Below are positions 23,872 through 31,949 of a stretch of DNA of 47,918 nt, in pieces. A model generated the notes under the pieces. It was given only the letters and a program-made list of their open reading frames with translations, ran no database searches and had not been told where the DNA came from. This DNA is from Actinomycetes bacterium (GTDB lineage Bacteria; Actinomycetota; Acidimicrobiia; Acidimicrobiales; Bog-793). Position numbers and translations under genes: made by a program. Numbering within the stretch: position 1 is the first letter of the stretch; every line of letters starts with the position of its first letter. Location of the stretch: positions 1 through 47,918 of the forward strand of contig JAJZBI010000028.1 in NCBI GenBank assembly GCA_021798985.1. The letters run 5' to 3'.

Positions 23872-26553
23872 ATGACGCGCCGTCAGATCCCCTCGCTCGA
23901 TGGGGCGGATCGCCGGGGACCGATCCCCAAGCGATCGCCCGAGCATGCCCGCCCGCCCCGCCGCGCGCCGCGCCGGCGATCCCTCCGGGCACTCGGCCCA
24001 ACCGGCGCCTTGGCGCTCGTCGTTGGCCTCGTGCCGCTGTTGCTCTCGAGCGGACCGGCCAGTGCCGCCCTGCGGCATCCTGGCGAGCGCGGCGCATCCC
24101 AGGGCACCCACCACCGACCGCGCCACCGCGCCCGGCCAACGGTGCTGCGGCGCTCGTCGGTGGGGCACTGCGCGTGGCTGACGGCTGTGCCGCAACGGCG
24201 CTCGGCGCGCCTCGCCCTCGCGAGCGAGCTCACGGCGCATCTCAGCCTGGCCCAAAAGCTCGGCATCATCGCCCTCAAGGCGGCGCCGGGCATCGAGAAC
24301 ATCAACGCTGGGGTCCCGGGATGGTGCATCCCGGCGCTCACCTTGTCCGACGGGCCGAACGGGATCTCCAACCACACCCCGAGCTCGCTGCAGCTGCCGG
24401 CCTCGATCGGGGTGGCGGCGAGCTTTGATCCCGAGGTCGCCTTCCGCTACGGCCAGGTCGAAGGCGCCGAGGCGCGGCGCAAGGGGATCGACGTCGTCCA
24501 GGGCCCCGAGCTCAACTTGGCCCGCGTGCCCTTCAGCGGCCGCATCTTTGAGGCCTACGGCGAGGACCCGCTCCTCACCGCCGAGATGGGCGTGGCAGAC
24601 ATCGAGGGCATCCAGTCGAAGCACGTGATGGCCGACGCCAAGCACTTCACCGCCTACAACCAGGAGACCTCACGGCCACGCCTTGATGAGCTGGTGTCGC
24701 CCCGAGTGCTCGCCGAGCTGTACAACGCGCCCTTCGCCGCGGCGGTCGAACAGGGCCACGTCGCCTCGATCATGTGCAGCTACGGCGCCATCGACGGGGT
24801 CAACGACTGCTCAGACCCCAGCCTGTACGCCGATCTCGCCTCGTGGGGCTTCACCGGCTTCGTGCGCTCCGACCTCGGCTCGGTGCGGAACCCGGCCGCG
24901 GCCTTGCGGGCGGGGCTCGATCTGTTGAAACCGGCGAGCGTCCCCGAGCTCGCCGCGCTCGTGCGCCGCGGCACGATCAGCCGGGCCGAGGTGAACCGGG
25001 CGGTCGCCACCGTGCTCGCCGAGATGGCCGCCACCGGGCTGCTCAGCCGCCCACCTCGCCTTGATCCCGCGGCGCCGGCGATCACCCCGACCGAGCTGTC
25101 CATCGCCCGCTGGGCCGCCGAGCGCTCGATGGTGCTCTTGAAGGACCGCGGCCACGTCTTGCCGCTCACGCGCTCGCTCTCCTCGCTGGCGGTGATCGGC
25201 ATCGACGCCACGACCGATCCGCGCACCGCCGGGCTCGGCAGCGCGCACGTGAGCGCGACCGACATCGTCACCCCGCTCGCCGGCCTTATGGCCGCGATGC
25301 CCACCACCCGCGTCACCTTCGCACCCGGCGGCGTGACGACGCGCTCGGTGCCCCCGCTTGGCAGCGAGCCCCCGGCCCAGGGCGCGCTCGAGACGAAGCC
25401 CAGCCAGGAGGGGACCGCCGACCTCGGCATCGTCACGGCGAACCACGCCCCCGCCTCGGTCCTCACCGCCACCGCGCCACAGCGCGGGCCGGGCTGGCAG
25501 CGCTGGGCGACGACGATCGAGGTGCCACAGAGCGGCACCTATGAGCTCTCGTTTCGCGACTACGGGGACACGTGGTGCCGTCTCGACAACCACCTCGTCT
25601 TCTCCTCGGCGGGCCTGCACGGCCCGGCGTGGTGGTCGACCACGGTGCGCCTACGCGCCCATGTCGGCGAGCACCTGGCGCTTTCTTGGTATGGGCTGAA
25701 GAACGCCCTGCCGCCGCGCATCGGCCTTTTGGACGTGAGCCCGCTGATCGCGCACGCCGTGGCGGTCGCCCGCGCCGCCAAGGTGGCCGTCGTCTTCGTC
25801 AGCGACTGGACCGAGGAGGGCGCCGATCGCCCGAGCCTGTCGCTGCCGGGCGACGCCGACGCGCTGATCTCAGCGGTGGCGGCCGCCAACAAGCACACCG
25901 TCGTCGTGTTGAACACGGGCGGGGCCGTCGTGATGCCCTGGCTGAAGCAGGTGAAAGCGGTCCTCGAGGCGTGGTATCCGGGCCAGGTGGACGGGAGCGC
26001 GACCGCCGCGGTCCTCACCGGCGCCGTCGATCCCTCCGGGCGCCTGCCGCTCACCTTCCCGAGGAGCGCCACCGAGAGCCCGGTCGCCCCGGCGTCGCGC
26101 TATCCGGGCATCGACGGGGTCGTCCACTACAGCGAGGGCCTCGACATCGGCTATCGCTGGTACCTGGCGCGCCACCGCCGCCCGCTCTTCCCCTTCGGCT
26201 TCGGGCTGAGCTACACGCGTTTCTCACTGTCGGACGCCACCTTGTCGAGCGCGCATGGTGCCGTCGAGGTGAGCGTGCAGGTGACCAACGTGGGCAAGCG
26301 CCGCGGCACCGACGTCGTCGAGGTCTACCTCGCGTATCCGAGATCGGCAGCCGAGCCGCCCGAGCAGCTCCGCGCGTTCAAGGCCGTCACGCTGTCGCCG
26401 GGGAGCGCGCGCACCGTGCAGCTCGTCTTGGACCGCCATGCCTTTTCCGCGTACCTGAAGGGTCGCTGGCAGACCGTGGCGGGGACCTATCGGATCGGCA
26501 TCGGCTCGAGCGCCGAGCACCTTCCGATCGAGCTCGCCACCACCGCGCCCTGA
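23872..26553 (+). CDS. secreted GH3-family beta-glycosidase
   Basis: This 893-aa protein has a long basic N-region and a hydrophobic signal (LGPTGALALVVGLVPLLLSSGPASA). A GH3 catalytic barrel follows (SDGPNGISNHTPSSLQLPASIGVAASFD, FEAYGEDPLLTAEMGVADIEGIQ, DAKHFTAYNQET). The nucleophile is D334 in GFVRSDLGS, and KDRGHVLPLTRS opens the second GH3 domain. An internal PA14-like insert (GTYELSFRDYGDTWCRLDN) and a C-terminal fibronectin-like domain (VEVSVQVTNVGKRRGTDVVEVYL) complete it. GH3 enzymes release terminal beta-glucose, xylose or GlcNAc residues. The start at 23872 is the ATG nearest the signal peptide. Export suggests plant- or microbe-polysaccharide breakdown. Confidence 0.9.
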   Translation: MTRRQIPSLDGADRRGPIPKRSPEHARPPRRAPRRRSLRALGPTGALALVVGLVPLLLSSGPASAALRHPGERGASQGTHHRPRHRARPTVLRRSSVGHCAWLTAVPQRRSARLALASELTAHLSLAQKLGIIALKAAPGIENINAGVPGWCIPALTLSDGPNGISNHTPSSLQLPASIGVAASFDPEVAFRYGQVEGAEARRKGIDVVQGPELNLARVPFSGRIFEAYGEDPLLTAEMGVADIEGIQSKHVMADAKHFTAYNQETSRPRLDELVSPRVLAELYNAPFAAAVEQGHVASIMCSYGAIDGVNDCSDPSLYADLASWGFTGFVRSDLGSVRNPAAALRAGLDLLKPASVPELAALVRRGTISRAEVNRAVATVLAEMAATGLLSRPPRLDPAAPAITPTELSIARWAAERSMVLLKDRGHVLPLTRSLSSLAVIGIDATTDPRTAGLGSAHVSATDIVTPLAGLMAAMPTTRVTFAPGGVTTRSVPPLGSEPPAQGALETKPSQEGTADLGIVTANHAPASVLTATAPQRGPGWQRWATTIEVPQSGTYELSFRDYGDTWCRLDNHLVFSSAGLHGPAWWSTTVRLRAHVGEHLALSWYGLKNALPPRIGLLDVSPLIAHAVAVARAAKVAVVFVSDWTEEGADRPSLSLPGDADALISAVAAANKHTVVVLNTGGAVVMPWLKQVKAVLEAWYPGQVDGSATAAVLTGAVDPSGRLPLTFPRSATESPVAPASRYPGIDGVVHYSEGLDIGYRWYLARHRRPLFPFGFGLSYTRFSLSDATLSSAHGAVEVSVQVTNVGKRRGTDVVEVYLAYPRSAAEPPEQLRAFKAVTLSPGSARTVQLVLDRHAFSAYLKGRWQTVAGTYRIGIGSSAEHLPIELATTAP

Positions 26554-26875
26554 CCCAAGGAGCGGCGCAGGTTCCTGATGCCGGCCAGGGCTCTCCAAGC
26601 CACCGCGCGCTTGGGGTTCACAACTCAGCCGACGACGTTTTCACAGCCCCTCGGGGCGGCCCGCTGCGACAAGACCTGCCCGTCAAGCGCCGCCTCCGGC
26701 CGGCCATCGACGCCGCGAACCTGCCGCCGAACTTGCGGCTGCACCACCCCAGATCATTCGTGCGCCGCGCTGCTGGACGAGGTGTTCCCGTTGGCCAGCG
26801 CATATTCAACGGCGCCTGCGGCGGCGGTCGTCGGGTCGCTCTCTGCGTGGTGTTCGACTCCGAGCGCTGCATCGA
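26554..26875. other. intergenic region downstream of GH3, no gene seen
   Basis: These 322 bases between the GH3 stop and the hicA relic show no protein family match on either strand. A minus-strand frame ending in SRKFGGRFAASMAGRRRRL is open but unlike any known protein. No strong terminator hairpin is evident. Confidence 0.4.
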
Positions 26876-27098
26876 TTACAAGAGCCGACGCAACTCCTCG
26901 ATGCTCAACTGCGCATCGGCGAGGGTGTTGCGCAACGTCCCCTTAGCGACGTCACGGCCCTGGTGCACAGGAAGCTCATGCCACGACCGTCGGGGTGACG
27001 CATGAGGTAGTGCTGTCGGTAATCCGAACCACCGAGAATCCTGCCCTCTCCGGTGCCCGCACGACGCGTCGGCCAGGCACCGAGGGCATCTCGGTCAT
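26876..27098 (-). pseudogene. hicA: hicA toxin relic broken by two frameshifts
   Basis: From an ATG overlapping the hicB stop (ATGA at 27098) the frame reads MPSVPGRRVVRAPERAGFSVVRI, the start of HicA. The conserved (Y/H)HYLMRHPDGRG then follows in a second frame, and PVHQGRDVAKGTLRNTLADAQLSIEELRRLL, the rest of HicA, in a third, ending at TAA 26876-26878. The catalytic histidine region (QHYLMRHPDG) survives but is out of frame. Two indels remove activity, unless they are sequencing errors. HicA would be an mRNA interferase. Confidence 0.8.
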
Positions 27099-27307
27099 CA
27101 AGCCACGTCCACCATCACCGTCAACTCATCGGGTACGCCAAACTCGGCGATCAAGCCAGCAAGGGCCTCGCGGAGATCATCGACGGCTTCCTCGCGCGTG
27201 GCGCCCTCGCCGTTCGCGCCAACGCTGGGCCGTAGTTGCGCGTGCGCGCACCACACCCCGTCTTCGTCCTCTTCGACGGTGTAGGGGACATGCACCGCTT
27301 TGGTCAT
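27098..27307 (-). CDS. hicB: HicB-type antitoxin
   Basis: This 69-aa protein has the HicB fold: a strand-rich start (VHVPYTVEEDEDGVWCAHAQLRPSVGANGEGATREEAVDDLREALAGLIAEFG). The GEGATREEAVDDLREAL segment is the classic HicB helix. No separate DNA-binding domain is present, so it is the short type. Its ATG follows GAGGAGT. It is intact although its hicA partner downstream is broken. Gene order (hicB before hicA) is the reverse of the usual one. Upstream lies an IS21 fragment. Confidence 0.8.
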   Translation of the reverse strand: MTKAVHVPYTVEEDEDGVWCAHAQLRPSVGANGEGATREEAVDDLREALAGLIAEFGVPDELTVMVDVA

Positions 27308-27334
27308 CGAGGCGGACTCCTCATGTGTCGACGC

Positions 27335-27500
27335 GTTGAGCGTAGTGACGTCCACCACGGCAGCCACCGAAGCGGTCGACCGACCGCAGCACAACGGCGG
27401 TGCGATCGACGCCGGGTGCACCCGGCGGGCTGCTCACCCTCCCCGCGCAGCCACCGCCGGAGCACTTCTTTGATCTCGACCACCGATACCTCCCTGTACC
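27335..27500 (-). pseudogene. IS21-family istA transposase N-terminal fragment
   Basis: On the minus strand a GTG at about 27500, preceded by GGGAGG, opens VEIKEVLRRWLRGEGE, the start of an IstA helix-turn-helix. After a shift of frame the same DNA gives GVDRTAVVLRSVDRFGG, matching the GVDRKTVRRYV helix of IstA. The remainder of the transposase and the istB gene are absent. The fragment ends at hicB, so an IS21 insertion and deletion may have removed the neighbouring sequence. Confidence 0.55.
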
Positions 27501-27524
27501 ACGACGCCTCGGCACCGGTGGGCT

Positions 27525-27551
27525 CGGCAGCTCCGCGACGCGGAGCTGCCG
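27525..27551 (-). terminator. 12-bp stem hairpin after the FG-GAP gene
   Basis: A perfect 12-bp stem with a GAC loop (CGGCAGCTCCGC / GCGGAGCTGCCG) begins 11 bases past the stop of the FG-GAP/IPT gene on the minus strand. There is no T-run, as often in high-GC genomes. Most likely an intrinsic-type terminator. Confidence 0.6.
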
Positions 27552-27562
27552 GGCCGCTCCGG

Positions 27563-29785
27563 TCACGGGACCAGCCAGGATCTCCCGATGGCGCGCCGGG
27601 CTCCCGAGGAGGAGATGGTGCTCGTCGCCGAGATGCTGAGCGTCGAGGTGTTGGCCGTCGTGGCGACGTTGGTCGGGTTGGACAGGTTGATGGTGTTGCC
27701 GCTCACCGTGATCGCGCCGGAGTGCTTGCTCCCGACGACGAAGATGCAGATCCCGCTGCAGTTGTACGCGGTGCTCGCGCTCGGGCTGTTCGGGCTGTTC
27801 GGGCTGTTCGGGCTCGTCGTCGAGTAGGCGAAGCGGTCACCGGCCGCGCTCGCCGAGGTGCCGCCCGGGGTGGTCACGGTGACATCGACCGTTCCGGCGC
27901 TCTCCGCCGGAGACGTGGCGGTGATCGACGTCGCTCTGTCGGCAGTGATGCTCCCCGCGGTCGTCCCGAAGACGACCGCGGTGGCACCGGCGAGGTTCGT
28001 GCCGGTGATCGTCACGCTCGTGCCGCCGGCCGTCGGCCCGCTCGTCGGCGAGATCGAGGTGACGACCGGTGCTGGGACGGCGTAGGCGAAACGGTCACCG
28101 GCCGCGCTCGCCGAGGTGCCGCCCGGGGTGGTCACGGTGACATCCACACTGCCGGCGCTCTCCGCCGGAGACGTGGCGGTGATCGACGTCGCGCTGTCGG
28201 CAGTGATGCTCCCCGCGGTGGTCCCGAAATCGACCGCGGTGGCATCCGAAAGGTTGGTGCCGGTGATCGTCACGCTCGTGCCGCCGGCCGTCGGCCCGCT
28301 CGTCGGGGCGATCGAGGTGACGACCGGTGCTGGGGCGGCATAGAGGAAGGCGCTGCCTGCTCCGTTGTCGGCGCCGGCGCCGGGGTCACCGATCAGCGCC
28401 GCTCCGCCACTGGCAGACAGGGCGACCGAGTCGCTGAGGAAACTGGCGGGCACCGTGAAGCTCTGCGTCGAGGTCGGGTTGGCGGGCCAGCCTCCTGCCG
28501 GCTCATTGTAGAACAGGGCTGACCCTCCGCCCGAGGAAAAAGGGGCACTCAGGAGGACCGAAACGCCGTTCCCCGAGAGGGCGACCGCCGAACCGAGCGC
28601 GTCCGTCCCACTCCCCTGGAAGGTTGCCGTCGCGACGGGCGAGGTGTCGGTCGACCAGCCACCGCTGGGCTCGCTGAACAGCTCGGCGGCGCCAGGGGCG
28701 GCGATGTTGATCGCCATGCCCGGGGCGCCGAGGAGCGCCTCGCTGCCGTCGCTCGATAGGGCGACCGACGTGCCGAGGAACTCACCATTACTACCGTCGA
28801 AGGTGACGGTCGGGCTCGCGGTGCCCGACCAGCCGCCGGTCGGCTCGCTGAACAGCTCGGCGGCGCCGGCTTGGCCGGCGCCGTTGCCGACAAGGGGGGC
28901 CCCGACGAGCGCCACCGCGCCGTCCGCCGACAGGGCGACGGAAGAGCCGAGAGCGCCGTCGCCGGTGCCGCCGAAGGTGGCGGTCGCCGCACTCGTCGGG
29001 ATGTCGCCGGTCGGCCAGTCGCTCCCGGTCGCCTTGGTGTAGAGGTAGGCAGCGCCGCTCCCGCCATTGGCGTTCCCTGCACCGACGAGCACCACCGCGC
29101 CGTCCGCCGACAGGGCGACGGAAGAGCCGAGATCGTCGTCGCCGGTGCCGCTGAAGGTGGCGGTCGCCGCGCTCGTCGAGATGTCTCCGGTTGGCCAGCC
29201 CCCGGTCGGCTCGGTGTAGAGGTAGGCAGCGCCAGGCCCTACCGACGCCGAATACGGTTCGCCGACCAGCACGCTCGAGCCGTCGGCCGAGAGGGCGACC
29301 GAGGCGCCGAAGCCCGCGTTCGAGGCTGTCCCGACGAAGGTGGCCGTCGGGCTGGTCGGCCAGGCGCCGTTCGACTCGACGTAGAGATAGGCGAAGCCGA
29401 CGGGTCCCGTGATTGCGTCGTTGGGCGCCCCGACGAGGGCGACCTCGCCGTTGGCCGACAGCGCGACCGACCAGCCCAGCTCCTCGTTGTTCGAGGTGCC
29501 GTTGTAGGTGGCCGTCGGGCTCGTCGGCAGGCCCGCTCCCCCGGTGCTGATCGCCCGCGCGTGCAGCGCTCGCTGCAGGACGGCCCGCGCTGTCACGCGG
29601 AGCGCCGGGCTGTTCGCCGCGAGGGCGCGGACCGGTCCGCGGACCTGGGCCGAGGCGGCGCCGGTCCCGATCAAGGCCACGAGCAAGGCCGCTGCGCCGC
29701 TCGTGGTGACGGCGCGAAGGCGGCCTGCAGCGTGCCACCTCGCTCGCCGGCGCTTCGCCGGCGGTGAGAAGAGCCAGTTCAACAT
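27563..29785 (-). CDS. secreted FG-GAP/IPT surface protein
   Basis: This 740-aa protein has a signal sequence (VTTSGAAALLVALIGTGAASAQ). Seven or so beta-propeller-like FG-GAP repeats follow, of the form ATFxGTG...LGSSVALSADGxVALVGAP...AAYLYTEPTGGW. Then come two almost identical IPT/TIG domains (PAPVVTSISPTSGPTAGGTSVTITGTNL), a (Ser-Pro-Asn)n linker of 9-base repeats, and a Thr/Ser-rich end with a Cys-Ser-Gly-Ile-Cys loop. FG-GAP proteins mediate surface adhesion or act as secreted scaffolds. The two IPT domains are 258 bases apart and nearly identical in DNA, implying recent duplication. The ATG at 29785 precedes the signal. No anchor motif is obvious. Confidence 0.85.
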   Translation of the reverse strand: MLNWLFSPPAKRRRARWHAAGRLRAVTTSGAAALLVALIGTGAASAQVRGPVRALAANSPALRVTARAVLQRALHARAISTGGAGLPTSPTATYNGTSNNEELGWSVALSANGEVALVGAPNDAITGPVGFAYLYVESNGAWPTSPTATFVGTASNAGFGASVALSADGSSVLVGEPYSASVGPGAAYLYTEPTGGWPTGDISTSAATATFSGTGDDDLGSSVALSADGAVVLVGAGNANGGSGAAYLYTKATGSDWPTGDIPTSAATATFGGTGDGALGSSVALSADGAVALVGAPLVGNGAGQAGAAELFSEPTGGWSGTASPTVTFDGSNGEFLGTSVALSSDGSEALLGAPGMAINIAAPGAAELFSEPSGGWSTDTSPVATATFQGSGTDALGSAVALSGNGVSVLLSAPFSSGGGSALFYNEPAGGWPANPTSTQSFTVPASFLSDSVALSASGGAALIGDPGAGADNGAGSAFLYAAPAPVVTSIAPTSGPTAGGTSVTITGTNLSDATAVDFGTTAGSITADSATSITATSPAESAGSVDVTVTTPGGTSASAAGDRFAYAVPAPVVTSISPTSGPTAGGTSVTITGTNLAGATAVVFGTTAGSITADRATSITATSPAESAGTVDVTVTTPGGTSASAAGDRFAYSTTSPNSPNSPNSPSASTAYNCSGICIFVVGSKHSGAITVSGNTINLSNPTNVATTANTSTLSISATSTISSSGARRAIGRSWLVP
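27779..27813. repeat. 9-bp tandem repeat encoding Ser-Pro-Asn
   Basis: The 9-base unit GGGCTGTTC is repeated about three and a half times on the + strand and encodes SPNSPNSPNSP in the FG-GAP protein's linker. Changes in copy number would keep the frame. Confidence 0.8.
27833..28343. repeat. tandem IPT-encoding repeat, 258-bp period
   Basis: The segments beginning at 27833 and 28091 (TCACCGGCCGCGCTCGCCG in both) run for about 250 bases with only a few substitutions, mostly in the ACCGCGGTGGCA region. They encode the two IPT domains of the FG-GAP protein and indicate a recent duplication or gene conversion. Confidence 0.85.
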
Positions 29786-29981
29786 TGCATTCTCCACTCC
29801 CTGACCACTCTCGGCACGCCGATCGCCGGCGCCAGCGACGACCGGGTCGGCGCCGCCGCGGGGAGTCTGCGGCGCCTGTTCACCGAGCGCATCCGTGTTG
29901 GACACGTATTTCGCCGCCCCGCCCCGAAGATCCGTGTCGTGCACGGATGCGCCAGGCAGTCGCTTGGTCGACGATTGGCGG
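29786..29981. other. upstream region of the FG-GAP gene
   Basis: No gene is supported here. The promoter of the FG-GAP gene should lie in it, but no clear -35/-10 pair was found. Confidence 0.3.
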
Positions 29982-30179
29982 ATGCAGATCGCGATCCGCC
30001 TCGACGACGTCTCCCCGCCGATCGGCGAGGCGGCGATCGACGATGCTCCTCCGCAGGCCTTCGTCGGATGGCTCGGACTGCTCTCGATCCTGGACCAGGC
30101 GATGCGCTCCGACGTGGCAGGACCGGCCGGGCAACGTGGCGAGCACCGATGTCGGGACGAGGGCCAGGCCAAAGAGTGA
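29982..30179 (+). CDS. small protein with GWLGLL motif (putative)
   Basis: The 65-aa frame starts MQIAIRLDDVSPPIGEAAIDD and contains FVGWLGLLSILDQAMRSDV. A strand-like beginning followed by a GWLGLL helix recalls small actinobacterial proteins of unknown function, by my recollection only. The end (GQRGEHRCRDEGQAKE) is hydrophilic. There is no strong Shine-Dalgarno. It is a weak call but more protein-like than the other frames in this 640-base gap. Confidence 0.4.
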   Translation: MQIAIRLDDVSPPIGEAAIDDAPPQAFVGWLGLLSILDQAMRSDVAGPAGQRGEHRCRDEGQAKE

Positions 30180-30428
30180 GGCACTTGAAGCGCCGGTGCC
30201 CGCAGTCACCGCGCTGGTCCGCGTTCGTGGCAGCTCGGAGGGCCGCCTGCCCCGGAGCGGGCACCTTGTGGGCCGGCTTCGCCATGCCAGCAATCGGGCC
30301 CACGACCTGACCGCGTGATCTAGCGACGCGACACGAATGGCGATTGCGCCGCTCGGCCCGGCGGCCGCCACGCACGGTGGCGGCGAGCAGCCACCGGCGG
30401 CGGCGCTAACTCGGATAGACTGCGGGTA
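30180..30428. promoter_or_regulatory. RES-Xre upstream region with a -10-like box
   Basis: TAGACT at 30416-30421 lies seven bases before the GTG of the antitoxin gene, so the transcript is probably leaderless. No -35 is clear. The rest of the stretch shows no gene. Confidence 0.35.
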
Positions 30429-31052
30429 GTGAGCATTCTCCAAATCCATTCCGTTTCCGGCCCGTTCGCGAGTCGGCCGGGGGCGGGCCGCCGCGCGGCG
30501 ACGCTCCTCGCGCGCGCCGAGGTCATGGGCTTCTCCACCGGCGACCTCGTCGACGGGGTGCTCAGCGTTGCCGTCGTCCACGAGACGGTCCGGGCGCTCG
30601 CCGCGGCGGGTGTGGCGAGCCGGGCGGCGGTCGTCTTTGATGACGAGCACCCCGACGAGGCGGTCGCGCTCGCACTCGAGGGCACCGAGCACAGCCCGAT
30701 GCCCCGCGGCGAGTGGCCCGCGCTGATCGAGACGCTCGGCGAGGAGCTCCTGGCCCGGCTCCTCGGCATCAGCGCGTCCAGCCTGCGTCGCTACGCCACG
30801 GGCACCCGGCCGACCCCCGACGCCGTCGCCGCCCGCCTGCACCTGCTCGCCCTCGTCGTGGTCGACCTCGCCGGGGCGTACAACGCCTACGGGATCCGGC
30901 GCTGGTTCAGCCGGCCACGCCGTGCGCTCGAGGGGCGCGCTCCGCTCGAGGTGCTGGAGGGTGAGTGGGATCTTGACGGCGAAGCCGCCTCGTCGGTGCG
31001 CCGTCTCGCCGGCGAGCTGTCGGGTGAGCTCAGCGGCTCGCCGACGGTCTGA
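30429..31052 (+). CDS. Xre/MbcA/ParS-type antitoxin of a RES toxin
   Basis: This 207-aa protein has a helix-turn-helix at about 104-135 (LGEELLARLLGISASSLRRYATGTRPTPDAVAARL) and a toxin-binding C-terminal region (LVVVDLAGAYNAYGIRRWFSRPRRALEGRAPLEVL) typical of the MbcA/ParS/Xre family. The first 100 residues are an extra, mainly helical region not present in the short antitoxins. It begins with GTG and lies 16 bases before the RES-domain gene. It would repress the operon and neutralise the toxin. Confidence 0.82.
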   Translation: MSILQIHSVSGPFASRPGAGRRAATLLARAEVMGFSTGDLVDGVLSVAVVHETVRALAAAGVASRAAVVFDDEHPDEAVALALEGTEHSPMPRGEWPALIETLGEELLARLLGISASSLRRYATGTRPTPDAVAARLHLLALVVVDLAGAYNAYGIRRWFSRPRRALEGRAPLEVLEGEWDLDGEAASSVRRLAGELSGELSGSPTV

Positions 31053-31068
31053 AGATGGCGAGCTGACG

Positions 31069-31647
31069 ATGGCGATCTGGTTTCGCCACGGGGATGCCCG
31101 CTTCCCCTTCTTGTGGGAATCCGGTCCGCAGGCGCCCGGACGTTGGCACGACGTGGCGCACGCGCCGGCCACCTACCTTGCCGACAGCCCCGACGGCGCC
31201 TGGGCAGAGCTCCTGCGTCACGAGGAGATCACCGACCCCGCGGATCTCCGGGGGATCTCGCGACGGATGTGGGCGGTCGAGGTCCCCGACGCAGTGGTGG
31301 AGGCCGCGCCTCGGCCGACCCTGGCCACAGAGACGCTGTGCGGCGACCTCGCGAGCTACCCGGCGTGCCAGCGCTACGCGACAGAGCTCCGCCAAGCGGG
31401 GGCGACGGCACTGCATGCGCCCTCGGCCGCGCTGGCCCCGGCGGGCGGCGGTGGTCAGAAGGTCGACGGTGGCCTCGTCGAGGCCGCGGGGCGCGACGGC
31501 GCGACGCTCGTCCTCTTCGGGGGGCACTGGCCCGACGTGCGTGCGTGGGCGGCGGTCGACGTGGGGGCGCCGACGCTTCGCCAGCTGCAGCAGGTGCGGC
31601 ACTTCCAGGACGGCGCGACGCTCCCCGCAAGCAGCTCTGCTTCGTAA
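31069..31647 (+). CDS. RES-domain toxin (NAD-degrading)
   Basis: This 192-aa protein has the RES fold: IWFRHGDARFPFLWESGPQAPGRWHD, ATYLADSPDGAWAELLRHE and WAVEVPDAVVEAAPR. RES toxins such as MbcT consume NAD+ (phosphorolysis or ADP-ribosylation), starving the cell when the partner antitoxin is gone. Conserved arginines (R6, R25), Y36 and E47 are present. The ATG follows GAGCTGACG with a modest ribosome site. The pair is intact, unlike several other TA genes here. Confidence 0.83.
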   Translation: MAIWFRHGDARFPFLWESGPQAPGRWHDVAHAPATYLADSPDGAWAELLRHEEITDPADLRGISRRMWAVEVPDAVVEAAPRPTLATETLCGDLASYPACQRYATELRQAGATALHAPSAALAPAGGGGQKVDGGLVEAAGRDGATLVLFGGHWPDVRAWAAVDVGAPTLRQLQQVRHFQDGATLPASSSAS

Positions 31648-31949
31648 TCGCCCCGGTCGGCGGCGGTGATCAGCAAGTGGCGGCCGACCGTCTCGTCGCC
31701 CTCGGGGGCAATCACGTCGGTCATCGCGCGGATCACGCCGGAGGGGCGCGCTCGGTGACCCAGCGCGTTGCTCGGCCCTACGGCTCGAGGTCGGCGCTTC
31801 CCTCGCGGAAGACCTGCAGGTGCGTCGCACCGTGGAGCGGCGAGGCAGCTCCCACGAGCCCGAGCGGTGCAAAACACGCGCCGAGCGCCGCAAATCGGGG
31901 TCCGCGCAAGAGCGCAACCGCACCGCTCCGCGCCCGGCCCCGCTCTCCG
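31648..31949. other. gap between RES toxin and sedolisin, with an open minus-strand frame
   Basis: No gene is supported. The minus strand has a protein-like stretch (VIRAMTDVIAPEGDETVGRHLLITAADRGDYEAELLAG) that continues into the RES gene and has no recognised match. It could be a remnant or chance. No clear terminator was seen for the two genes that converge here. Confidence 0.35.

Noticed and set aside
27236-28522. 428-codon + strand frame opposite the FG-GAP gene
   Set aside because: Repetitive GGDRRRAVGSD-type translation comes from the antisense of the IPT repeats.
29880-31172. 430-codon minus frame opposite the RES-Xre operon
   Set aside because: The + strand holds HTH and RES domains with coupling; the minus frame shows none.
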